NCBI GenBank assembly: GCA_002412545.1
Contig: DHVG01000001.1
Span: forward strand, 328,228 to 392,227
DNA: 64,000 bases
DNA from: Elusimicrobia bacterium UBA5214
GTDB lineage: Bacteria > Elusimicrobiota > UBA5214
Reading direction: 5' to 3'
The translations under genes were made by a program, and so were the position numbers. Positions 1 to 7,420 of the stretch are shown here, piece after piece (positions within the stretch are counted from its first letter, which is position 1; each line of letters starts with the position of its first letter). The notes below the pieces were generated by a model that made no database searches, was not told the DNA's origin, and worked only from the letters and a program-made list of their open reading frames with translations.

Positions 1-278
1 GAAACACTAAATGGAGCAAGTTCCCTCTTAAAAGATATATAATCCGTTGCAATATAATAAGAAATAGGTGGGTTTCTTTTCTTCAACTCCTCTACAACTG
101 GCATAATGTACTGTATAAATCCTAACTCTTCTATATAGAGTATTAATATTTTTTTGTTATGGAGTATGTCCCATATCATTGATGCTCCAATAACAGAAAA
201 CTGTAAAATTGCAAGAAATTTGAAATCGCAAATAGCTTTTAACAATAAAACAAATCCTCGTTTAATCCTTTTTAACAT
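1..278 (-). CDS. Partial transferase, possibly CDP-glycerol glycerophosphotransferase-like (N-terminal part)
   Basis: Only the first ~92 codons are in the window; the gene runs off the left edge. ATG at 276-278, 11 bases after the stop of the alcohol dehydrogenase, so it is probably the last visible gene of the phosphonate operon. The protein starts with a basic, hydrophobic stretch. It then has a beta-strand and the phrase EELGFIQYIMPVVEELKKRN, followed by PPISYYIATDY. This resembles the start of the nucleotide-binding fold seen in CDP-glycerol:polyol-phosphate transferases and related GT-B enzymes (family resemblance by eye, not by search). Such enzymes move a phospho-alcohol from a cytidylyl carrier. 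That would suit transfer of a CMP-activated hydroxyethylphosphonate made by the upstream genes, but this is inference from position. Confidence 0.5.
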   Translation of the reverse strand, partial: MLKRIKRGFVLLLKAICDFKFLAILQFSVIGASMIWDILHNKKILILYIEELGFIQYIMPVVEELKKRNPPISYYIATDYISFKRELAPFSV

Positions 279-289
279 AATCTAAAATC

Positions 290-1162
290 TTACCCTGCAA
301 TTTTCTTTAAAATTTTTTCCAGACTTTCTTGAGATATTTTTCTATGTCCTTGGTTTATCCTTTCATATTTCATTGCTAATTTGGCAATCAGTTTAACATC
401 AAAATTCTTTATTTTTGGTGGAATAAACGATTTTTTTAACAATGCAACTAGTTCTTTAGTTGAATCAAGTTTAAACAACTTTGGCAATCCTTGAAAATCC
501 ATATACTCAACAAAATAAGGAAGTAACATTCCACAAACAGCACCATGGTCAATTCCATATTCAATTGTGATTGGATAGGATGTGGCATGCGCAACATTCG
601 TTTGGGTTATCGCTATTGCTTGCCCGGCTAAATTACCAGCAGTTATTAGTTCGTTAATATCATTCTTATTCAAGTGACTATTAATTCTATTCAAATGTTT
701 ATTGAGCAACCGGATAGCTTTTTTTGAGTAGTTTCTACTTTGGGGGGTTGTATTTTTTGACCAAAAAGATTCTACTGCGTGAGACAAAGCATCAAATATG
801 GTTGACTGTCTAACACTAAAAGAAAGATTCTTGGGCATATTGTAGTCCATCTTTAATATAGGTTTTTTCGTTGGGATGGTCATCTTTCTTTTTCCCCAGA
901 TAGTAGCGTAAGGAGTCATTGATGCTCCGGCAGCAGTGGTCGGAATTGCAATACATCTTTTATCTTTAGAAATAATTTTTGCTGTATCTATGACACTTCC
1001 TCCACCAATACCAATAACAACATCTTTATTATTTTTTATTTTTAGGATTTCCTCAGTCGGTGGTTTTGTAACTTCTAAAAAACTCACATCTTTATATCTT
1101 TTTGAAATCAACTTTGCATATTCTCTTGTATGTTTGCTATAAACGATGAGAGCGGATTGCAT
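290..1162 (-). CDS. Iron-type alcohol dehydrogenase, probable phosphonoacetaldehyde reductase
   Basis: 290-residue group III (iron-dependent) alcohol dehydrogenase. The nucleotide-binding motif GIGGGSVID is at residues 51-59. Likely metal ligands are D124 and H128 (FDALSH), H192 (AHATSY) and H206 (DHG). It is about 90-100 residues shorter than most members, so it is a compact version, but the ligand set is intact. It overlaps the decarboxylase beta gene by 26 bases and has a GGAG-type ribosome site before the ATG. Fe-ADHs that follow PEP mutase and phosphonopyruvate decarboxylase reduce phosphonoacetaldehyde to 2-hydroxyethylphosphonate (PhpC/FomC type). That assignment here rests on context. 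An alternative role is oxidation of a sugar or Kdo-like alcohol, because nonulosonate genes lie in the same operon. Confidence 0.8.
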   Translation of the reverse strand: MQSALIVYSKHTREYAKLISKRYKDVSFLEVTKPPTEEILKIKNNKDVVIGIGGGSVIDTAKIISKDKRCIAIPTTAAGASMTPYATIWGKRKMTIPTKKPILKMDYNMPKNLSFSVRQSTIFDALSHAVESFWSKNTTPQSRNYSKKAIRLLNKHLNRINSHLNKNDINELITAGNLAGQAIAITQTNVAHATSYPITIEYGIDHGAVCGMLLPYFVEYMDFQGLPKLFKLDSTKELVALLKKSFIPPKIKNFDVKLIAKLAMKYERINQGHRKISQESLEKILKKIAG

Positions 1163-1613
1163 TTCTAAATCTCCTCATAATCTGCTTTGGAGATAACGGA
1201 ATTCTTGGAGCATCGCCCTTTTCTTTACTAACTTTGATGACCACTGTATTCGGTGCCATCTTTGAAAAATCAATAACATCAGAACAGGTTGGCTGACCAC
1301 CAGTTGAACTATGACAATTGTTGTCTAAAATATAATGTTTAAGATTTTTTGGATTTAATTTTTTATGGAGCGCTAATGTTCCAAGCGACATAAGCACCGC
1401 TGCGTCACCAGATATAACTATAACTTTATGTTTTGAATTGATAGCAATACCAAGACCAATTCCTAAAGCACATCCCATACTGCCTTCCATATAGAAATTT
1501 CTTGGCCTATTTTTTACAGCATAAAGTTCCCGAGAAATCATTCCTGTGGATGAAATAACTATTTCGTCTTTTATATCCTTCATTATTTTCCTGATAGCAT
1601 CTATTCTTTTCAT
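1137..1613 (-). CDS. Phosphonopyruvate decarboxylase, TPP-binding (beta) subunit
   Basis: 158 residues forming the diphosphate-binding half of a thiamine diphosphate decarboxylase. The TPP/Mg motif begins with GDA at residues 69-71 and ends with NN at 98-99 (LDNNCHSSTGGQPT). The EGSMG segment near 43-47 is typical of phosphonopyruvate and sulfopyruvate decarboxylases. The gene starts four bases before the end of the alpha gene (ATGA overlap), so the two halves are translationally coupled. Most phosphonate producers have one ~380-residue Ppd; here it is two small subunits, like ComD/ComE sulfopyruvate decarboxylase. The PEP mutase next door favours phosphonopyruvate as substrate. It drives the unfavourable mutase reaction forward by making phosphonoacetaldehyde. 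Confidence 0.87.
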   Translation of the reverse strand: MKRIDAIRKIMKDIKDEIVISSTGMISRELYAVKNRPRNFYMEGSMGCALGIGLGIAINSKHKVIVISGDAAVLMSLGTLALHKKLNPKNLKHYILDNNCHSSTGGQPTCSDVIDFSKMAPNTVVIKVSKEKGDAPRIPLSPKQIMRRFRNAIRSHRL

Positions 1614-1948
1614 TGAGTGATTAGTTTATAATCTTCGTATTCCAGTAATTTTAATAATCTCTTTGTTATCTTACCCATAAAAGCGTGATGTTCAGGATTT
1701 GTTCTAAGACTGATTAATAAATCTATCTTAATGCCGTAGGGTTTCAATAATGAAGTTATTATATCGGTAATATTCCCCAGTCCACTATTTTGTAAAAAAA
1801 CCAGCGGTTTCTTCCCTACCAAAAAGGCTCCTACAGCCAATGCCATGGCTTCATCTTCCCTCGTGCAAGGAATATAATTCTTTATCTCATCTGTCAAATC
1901 TTTTAGTTTTGAACATGGTATTCCTACTATAAAATCATACTTTTTCAT
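1610..1948 (-). CDS. Phosphonopyruvate decarboxylase, pyrimidine-binding (alpha) subunit
   Basis: 112 residues matching the N-terminal (PYR) half of phosphonopyruvate/sulfopyruvate decarboxylase. It has VGIPCSKLKDL near the start. REDEAMALAVGAF (about 30-42) carries the glutamate expected to activate the thiamine pyrimidine. FLQNSGLGN at ~51-59 is a strong family signature. The missing C-terminal domain is supplied by the coupled downstream gene. The ATG overlaps the stop of the PEP mutase gene by four bases. There is no sign that one open gene has been split by a recent frameshift: each half has its own start, stop and coupling. The complete PYR core is short, so linker regions appear to have been lost. 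Confidence 0.87.
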   Translation of the reverse strand: MKKYDFIVGIPCSKLKDLTDEIKNYIPCTREDEAMALAVGAFLVGKKPLVFLQNSGLGNITDIITSLLKPYGIKIDLLISLRTNPEHHAFMGKITKRLLKLLEYEDYKLITQ

Positions 1949-3219
1949 CTTACCCCATATTTTCTGTCTATTTCTTCTACTTCTTTGATTGGTGTCAAAT
2001 CTCTCATATCGTCCAAAGTTACAGATAACTTTTTCTCTATCGGGCCAACAGAATCGTAATTCTTTATGATTCTCAATGCTTCTCTTATCGCTTTAATTTT
2101 GACTCTTTCTGTCTGATTAGCCAAAATTACCATTGAGAATCCTGAATTAAACAACTGTTTACATGTAAGTTGAGGAAATTTAGTTGGAACTATTACGAGA
2201 GGAATCCTTGATTCCCAATGTTTTGGTATTTCTAAAGCTTCTTTACCAGTTGATTCCCTACTATGTATTAAAATCATATCTGCACCTGATTTAACATAAT
2301 ATTGAGCTCTTCTTGTAGCTTCTTTCATTCCGTAACCTCTAATCAATGCTTCTGTCCTTGCTATTATTATAAAATCCTTTGTTCTTTGTGCATCTTTCCC
2401 AGCCCTGATTTTTGCTCCGTGTTCCTCCATAGATAGCAAAGGTATTTTTCCTCCCCATAATGAGTTTGTCTTTGGGAAAATATTATCTTCTACACAAACT
2501 CCTGAACATCCTATTTTTTCAAATTCTCTTGCGGTCCTTATAAAATTATGAAGCCCTCCATATCCATTGTCAATATCTACCAGAACTGGAAGGTTGGTAG
2601 CATCAACAATTGTCTTGGTTGTATTTAACATTTCAGTCATCGTAATACAGCCATTATCTGCTAAGCCCAACCTTGCCGATGCTTCAAAACCGGAAACCCA
2701 GATTCCGTCAAATTCGGCTTCTTCTATCAACTTAGCAGTTATTGCGTCACCTGCCGAAACCATAACAAGCTTTTTCTTCTTTTCTAATAGATACTTAAGT
2801 TCCCTTGTTCTTCTTATTTCCTGCAATAGTTTTGTAGTCGTAATATAAGGATAACATTTTACTTGCACAACTTCGCAGAATTTTTCTTCCTTTATTCTCC
2901 TGTACAAAGGCGGAAGCCAGTCATCACCATGAACAGCAACGCTTACATTATATTTTTTAAGATTATCAAACATTGTTGGTTCTCTAAAATCCATACAATC
3001 CTCTACAACTTTATCAACTTCTCTAACAGATTCAATTATTCTTTTTCTGTCTTCAAAAGGCACAATCGGTTCTCTTTTGTACCTTTTAACAACATCATCT
3101 GGATGCAGACCAATAATCAAAAAATTACCTAATTTTTTTGCTTTCTTTATGAACTCTAAATGCCCACGATGAAATAAATCACCAACCATCGTAGCATATA
3201 CTGTTTTTCTATTTTTCAT
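1945..3219 (-). CDS. pepM: Bifunctional cytidylyltransferase / phosphoenolpyruvate mutase
   Basis: 424 residues. Residues ~1-130 are a small nucleotidyltransferase domain with the HxGH-type motif HRGH at 17-20. Residues ~150-424 are a PEP mutase/isocitrate-lyase fold, with SAGDAITAKLIEEA, VDIDNGYGG (metal site) and ED..FPKTNS (active-site loop, ~244-253). PEP mutase makes phosphonopyruvate, the entry to C-P compounds. An N-terminal cytidylyltransferase fused to PepM is known in fosfomycin-type Fom1, where it attaches CMP to 2-hydroxyethylphosphonate; the same job is inferred here. The family signature EDK-x5-NS reads EDN-x5-NS, so one lysine is replaced by asparagine. I chose the ATG at 3219 (ATGA overlap, AGGAG nine bases upstream) over the one at 3228. 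Confidence 0.88.
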   Translation of the reverse strand: MKNRKTVYATMVGDLFHRGHLEFIKKAKKLGNFLIIGLHPDDVVKRYKREPIVPFEDRKRIIESVREVDKVVEDCMDFREPTMFDNLKKYNVSVAVHGDDWLPPLYRRIKEEKFCEVVQVKCYPYITTTKLLQEIRRTRELKYLLEKKKKLVMVSAGDAITAKLIEEAEFDGIWVSGFEASARLGLADNGCITMTEMLNTTKTIVDATNLPVLVDIDNGYGGLHNFIRTAREFEKIGCSGVCVEDNIFPKTNSLWGGKIPLLSMEEHGAKIRAGKDAQRTKDFIIIARTEALIRGYGMKEATRRAQYYVKSGADMILIHSRESTGKEALEIPKHWESRIPLVIVPTKFPQLTCKQLFNSGFSMVILANQTERVKIKAIREALRIIKNYDSVGPIEKKLSVTLDDMRDLTPIKEVEEIDRKYGVR

Positions 3220-5030
3220 TTTATCCATCTCCTCACATTTTTTCCTATATTTGATATCTTTGTTTGTTTATCTTCCCAAGTATTAAAATTAGCATTGATA
3301 ATTTCATCATTAAGTATAAAATCTCCCCCCTTAAAAAATCTCTCACAAATTATATCCATCACCTGGTCTTTGCTTGGTATCAAAGATTCTACTTTTCGCC
3401 AATCAAAAGAACTAAAACGACCGTTAATTGTCTTAAACATTCTTAAAGGTATCTGTTGCTGTAGAAAATGGGAATAAGCTAACTTACGGGCATTCTCCTG
3501 TTGTTCTTTAGATAATGGTTGAATTTTGGGTGCCATTTTTAAATAATCTAAATATTTATCAACTGATAATCCATCGTAGGTAAAACCTTTTTTTGCGTAT
3601 ATTGATTCACCTGCAACGATCATTGGTTTACCCAGCATGGTTAATTCTAATCCAGAAGTATTCCCCATGCAGGTAACGCCACCTGTAATAATTCTGTATA
3701 CATCATAGGTATTAATGGCTGCCGTGCTAGATATAATTTTGACGTGCGGGGGTAATTCTGAAAAGTATTCCTTGATAATATCCTCGGCTCCATTTACAGT
3801 TCCTGATGTAATCTCACCCGGATGAATTTTTATCAGCCACTGAATATCCTGAATATTTATTATCGTTTTTATAGTCTCTACCAGCCATTCTGTGGGAGAC
3901 TGAAATGCAATGGGTGACACATCAATGGAAGCGTCCCAGCCCACATTGGTAAAAATACACCATATAGGTTTTGAGCGGTTAATACCTAATTGTTTTAGGA
4001 TAGTATTTTCGTCTTCTTTCGGTTTTTCTAAAGCAGATAGGTCAGAACATCCATTCTGTGCATAACGGTGCTTTATATATTGGTCCAGTAATTCATTTTC
4101 ATCGTTAGTAAGGACTTGGGCTTTTCGTTTGTTCCAGCCCGAATCGCTGAGTAATCCTTGGTGAACATTGCTTCCATCAATAATTTTTCGAAAATATGTA
4201 AAACCCGGCAGATAGCCCCCCCCCATTTTCACAACAGGTATTTTTCTTTGCATTGCAACCCTGAAAGCAGGACCCCAGTGGGTATATATTGCGTGGCTCA
4301 TATAGATCACATCAGGACTAAATAAATCTATCTTTCTTATTGCAGCTTCGGTGAAAACCAGGGCACTGAATAAATATTCCCTTAATAAATTTTCCTCATA
4401 CTTAATCATCTTCCCCTTGTAATGTCTCAGTAGGGAAGATTCTGCATATATGCCTACATTTATTCCTTTGTATTCATATGAACATATATCGTTAAAATTG
4501 ACCGATTGTGCGATTTTTCTTAGCTCGGCTGCCGTCTCATGTCCCAATATTTTCCCTATGGAAGAAATCGGCATTTGAAATGCTTTTGCTTCATTATTAC
4601 AGTCCTTATAACATTTGACACATCTTTTACCCCAGTCAAAAAATGATTCCGAATTCTCAATTCCCCTGGCAATACAGGCATTAGGTGTTCCATCACAAAT
4701 GACATGCTCAACATTACATCCCCTTAAAGAAAGTGCAGTTCCAACGCAAGAGCTAATTGCAATATGTATTGGATAAGGAGCCGGCTCCCAGAACAATACC
4801 CGTTTACCAGAAAATAATGTCTGTTCCCTCTTTTGTTTATGAAGTTTCTGCACCAATTTTCTTCTTTCATTAAAGGTAAGTTCCATCGCCTTTTGCAGAC
4901 GAACGCTGAATGGCAAAAGATAAATAACATGTTGTCTAATATACCGTATAATATTTATATTATAAAATTTTACTATAATGGGGAAATTTTTTTTAATATA
5001 TAATTTTATTTCAAAAAAAATATTAGTCAT
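3216..5030 (-). CDS. Large capsule-polysaccharide/glycosyltransferase-like protein
   Basis: About 604 residues. The N-terminal 60 residues are basic and hydrophobic, without a clear signal peptide. From ~70 there is a GT-B-like or capsule biosynthesis fold: RVLFWEPAPYPIHIAISSCVGTALSLRGCNVEHVICDG, then a cysteine cluster (RCVKCYKDC). A long central region names a binding site (SPDVIYMSHAIYTHWGP), and a C-terminal half reads KPIWCIFTNVGWDAS and IKIHPGEIT...GNTSGLELTMLGKPMIVAG. That second half resembles KpsC/KpsS-type or CDP-glycerol-type polymer transferases. It lies directly upstream of pepM, coupled by ATGA. It is therefore a candidate to use the phosphonate or nonulosonate donor; the substrate cannot be read from sequence. 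The ATG at 5030 follows the SDR stop by one base; an alternative ATG at 5057 overlaps the SDR. Confidence 0.7.
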   Translation of the reverse strand: MTNIFFEIKLYIKKNFPIIVKFYNINIIRYIRQHVIYLLPFSVRLQKAMELTFNERRKLVQKLHKQKREQTLFSGKRVLFWEPAPYPIHIAISSCVGTALSLRGCNVEHVICDGTPNACIARGIENSESFFDWGKRCVKCYKDCNNEAKAFQMPISSIGKILGHETAAELRKIAQSVNFNDICSYEYKGINVGIYAESSLLRHYKGKMIKYEENLLREYLFSALVFTEAAIRKIDLFSPDVIYMSHAIYTHWGPAFRVAMQRKIPVVKMGGGYLPGFTYFRKIIDGSNVHQGLLSDSGWNKRKAQVLTNDENELLDQYIKHRYAQNGCSDLSALEKPKEDENTILKQLGINRSKPIWCIFTNVGWDASIDVSPIAFQSPTEWLVETIKTIINIQDIQWLIKIHPGEITSGTVNGAEDIIKEYFSELPPHVKIISSTAAINTYDVYRIITGGVTCMGNTSGLELTMLGKPMIVAGESIYAKKGFTYDGLSVDKYLDYLKMAPKIQPLSKEQQENARKLAYSHFLQQQIPLRMFKTINGRFSSFDWRKVESLIPSKDQVMDIICERFFKGGDFILNDEIINANFNTWEDKQTKISNIGKNVRRWIK

Positions 5031-5031
5031 A

Positions 5032-5865
5032 TTACCAAACACTTCTCCCCCCATCAATGATTAAATTCTGCCCTGTCATATACGAAGACGCATCACTTAC
5101 TAAAAACACAACAGCAGATTTATATTCATCTATTGTTGCCATTCTACCCATAGGGATTAGTTTGGAAATCTTCTTGACAAATTCATTAGGTTGGTCTGTA
5201 TATATCCCTGCAGGACAAAGAGAATTAATCCGAATTCCTTTATCAGCCCAGTATGTTGCTAAATATTTTGTCAAACCTATTATGCCATGCTTTATAACGG
5301 AATATGATACAGGTTTTACAGGTTGTTGGTCTTCGGGAATATTTTTCTTCTTATATATCCTTTGATCCGGAGCAATAATTCCAAGGTCAGAAGAAATGTT
5401 CAAGATTACCCCTTTTCTTTGCTTTGCCATTTCATAGCCAAAGACCTTAGAACACAAAAAAGCGCCGGTTAAACCAACATCTAGGTCTTCGTTCCACTGG
5501 GACAATTGAAAGTTTTCTAGCCTAGAAAGACTTTTTGAATTATATTTTTTTACTTTAGGATTATTGGCAGCGTTATTTATCAAAACATCAATTTTAGAAT
5601 ACTTACTTAATATTTTTTTCTTTAATTGGACGATTTCTTTTTCTTTAGTAATATCTGCTTTTATGGACAAACACTCTATTTTAAAACTATTTTTAATAAA
5701 GGTAGCTACTTTATCAGCCGCTTTTTTATTTATGTCAACAATAATAGGTATTCCTTTTGCTTCTGCTATTGCTTCTGCATGCATTTTACCTAGTAAACCA
5801 CCACCACCAGTAATAATTACTACTTTGTCTTTAAGATTATATTTTTGGTATATGTTATTATTCAT
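5032..5865 (-). CDS. Short-chain dehydrogenase, PtmA-like
   Basis: 277-residue classical SDR. It has the Rossmann motif TGGGGLLG at ~19-26, NNA at ~95-97, a catalytic serine in ILNISS and the YSVIK active-site pair. The C-terminal DGGRSVW ending is typical. The start KDKVVIITGGGGLLGKMHAEAIAEA resembles PtmA-type SDRs found with flagellin or LPS nonulosonic-acid clusters. The gene is coupled by a four-base overlap to the upstream methyltransferase and runs straight into the capsule-type gene. Its likely role is oxidation of a sugar intermediate in the nonulosonate or phosphonate branch. Substrate unknown. Confidence 0.8.
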   Translation of the reverse strand: MNNNIYQKYNLKDKVVIITGGGGLLGKMHAEAIAEAKGIPIIVDINKKAADKVATFIKNSFKIECLSIKADITKEKEIVQLKKKILSKYSKIDVLINNAANNPKVKKYNSKSLSRLENFQLSQWNEDLDVGLTGAFLCSKVFGYEMAKQRKGVILNISSDLGIIAPDQRIYKKKNIPEDQQPVKPVSYSVIKHGIIGLTKYLATYWADKGIRINSLCPAGIYTDQPNEFVKKISKLIPMGRMATIDEYKSAVVFLVSDASSYMTGQNLIIDGGRSVW

Positions 5866-6650
5866 TTTTTATTATTATATGAATAAACTACAACATGATT
5901 ACCATAAAATGGGGGAGAAACTTTGCTTGTATTAAACATCCGATACATGTTTTCTTTAGTAAAATACTCCGTATCAAAAAAAGGATAGTCTATATGTATA
6001 ATTTCAAACCTATAGTCTTCTAACATTTTTACCAGTGAAAATGAAGTAAACAGGCTTATATGTCCTCTGTCATGAAGCATTCTAAATTTATTAGCAAAAT
6101 GCCTTGCACAACCCGAATCAAAATCTGGAGTAGCAATAATCAAAATTCCTCGGTCTTTAAGAATTTTTTTTATTTTTATTATGTACTTTAATGGTTCAGA
6201 TAAATGTTCAATAACATGATTCATAACTATTACATCAAACATATTTTTCTTGAACCCAATCTTGGTTAACTCTCCTTGATAAACTTTTGCATATCTCGAA
6301 CAATATTCTAAAGCAGTTGTTGAAACATCCACTCCATACTTATCCCATTTATTGTTCAAAACAGAAAGAAGAAAACCTGCTCCACAACCTATATCCAATA
6401 GTTTTCCTGGTTTAACTTCTTTTAAGAAATCAATAATATGTTCCAAATTTTTTACCTGTTGTTCCCACTCTTTTATAAGATTACGTTCCTTTCCATCAGG
6501 GTCTTTAACTACCCCCCAATAATCGCTTTCATAGGTTAGTTTTTTCTTGGAACAAATCCAGTAATACTTTTTCCACAATAGGTTTCCAATAGGACAAAGA
6601 GGATTTTTTCTTAATGAAATTTTACTTTTTAATAATTTCTTTTTTTTCAC
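5862..6650 (-). CDS. Class I SAM-dependent methyltransferase
   Basis: 262 residues. The SAM site is clear: LLDIGCGAGFLLSVL (~82-96), then GVDVS, and a motif II/III region DVIVMNHVIEHLSEP. It matches UbiG-like methyltransferases that commonly O- or N-methylate sugars in surface glycan clusters. The basic N-terminus (~20 lysines and arginines in the first 40 residues) contains cysteines (LCPIGN..WICSKKK) that may form a small metal or structural unit. It is preceded by a 47-base gap after the SpsF-like gene. The target sugar or position cannot be told; it may cap or modify the nonulosonate or phosphonate chain. Confidence 0.8.
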   Translation of the reverse strand: MKKKKLLKSKISLRKNPLCPIGNLLWKKYYWICSKKKLTYESDYWGVVKDPDGKERNLIKEWEQQVKNLEHIIDFLKEVKPGKLLDIGCGAGFLLSVLNNKWDKYGVDVSTTALEYCSRYAKVYQGELTKIGFKKNMFDVIVMNHVIEHLSEPLKYIIKIKKILKDRGILIIATPDFDSGCARHFANKFRMLHDRGHISLFTSFSLVKMLEDYRFEIIHIDYPFFDTEYFTKENMYRMFNTSKVSPPFYGNHVVVYSYNNKK

Positions 6651-6697
6651 TCAATTCTCCCAACAAATAACTATAAGTGGGGCGATCAGATTAAAGA

Positions 6698-7417
6698 TTA
6701 TAGTGCCCTTTCTTGATTTTCCTTCCATTGCTCCTGCCTAAACCAGTTTATTTTATAAAGGTCTGGATTTCTAACAAAAAGGATTTCTATATCACTCGCC
6801 TCAGCATATGGACCAAGAATCCTTAACACAGCCAAAAGAAGATGGTAATCTTCTTCATAATCCAACGTTAACCGGATATTTGACATGCGGTTATTACTTA
6901 TTCTTATAGTTGTTAACTTCACACCTTCCAGTCTTTCAATTATTTTCCATATCATCTCTGAATTTGAAGTATCGCATTCATTTATGGCTCTATCAAGAAT
7001 ACTTTTTTTAACAGAAATCCCTACGCTGCCACAGTAATAATTTGGAGGTGGCAAAACACAGTCGTATCCTTGTTCAAGAAGTCTAAAGCTCTGACGGTCT
7101 ACCTCAGGATCAAAAAAGGGGTCATCTGCATCTATCGTGATGAACTCTTCAATTCCAAAATGGTTGCACGCATCTCTTAGTCTTTTTATTTTGTCATTAG
7201 TATCCCCCCTAAACACCCTACAGATATTGCTTTTCGCTAACTCACAAATGGCATCATCTGAGTTTTCATTAGTTGTACAAATAATTGGATCAAAATTAAA
7301 ATGATTCGCCCGCTTTACAATATGTTCCAAAACACAACCATCTCCAAATGGCAGAAAACATTTTTTGGGCAATCTGGTCGAAGTTGTTCTAACGAGAATT
7401 AATCCTGACACTTTCAT
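6698..7417 (-). CDS. SpsF/CMP-Kdo synthetase-like nucleotidyltransferase
   Basis: 239 residues of the cytidylyltransferase family that includes SpsF and KdsB. GLILVRTTSTRLPKKCFLPF is the nucleotide-binding loop (~5-24), though the usual ARxxSTRLPGK reads VRTTSTRLPKK. TIDADDPFFDPEVD (~94-107) is the acidic metal site, and the core ends in DYEEDYHLL. It is a second sugar-activating enzyme beside the NeuA-like gene downstream in number. In SpsF or PtmE-type operons these enzymes charge an early sugar phosphate or a nonulosonic acid. Which one applies is not decidable here. The gap to the next gene upstream is only three bases, so they share an operon. Confidence 0.75.
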   Translation of the reverse strand: MKVSGLILVRTTSTRLPKKCFLPFGDGCVLEHIVKRANHFNFDPIICTTNENSDDAICELAKSNICRVFRGDTNDKIKRLRDACNHFGIEEFITIDADDPFFDPEVDRQSFRLLEQGYDCVLPPPNYYCGSVGISVKKSILDRAINECDTSNSEMIWKIIERLEGVKLTTIRISNNRMSNIRLTLDYEEDYHLLLAVLRILGPYAEASDIEILFVRNPDLYKINWFRQEQWKENQERAL

Positions 7418-7420
7418 ATT

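Noticed and set aside
1137..1948. Recent frameshift splitting one decarboxylase gene
   Set aside because: Each half has its own start, stop and ATGA coupling; homologous split forms exist.
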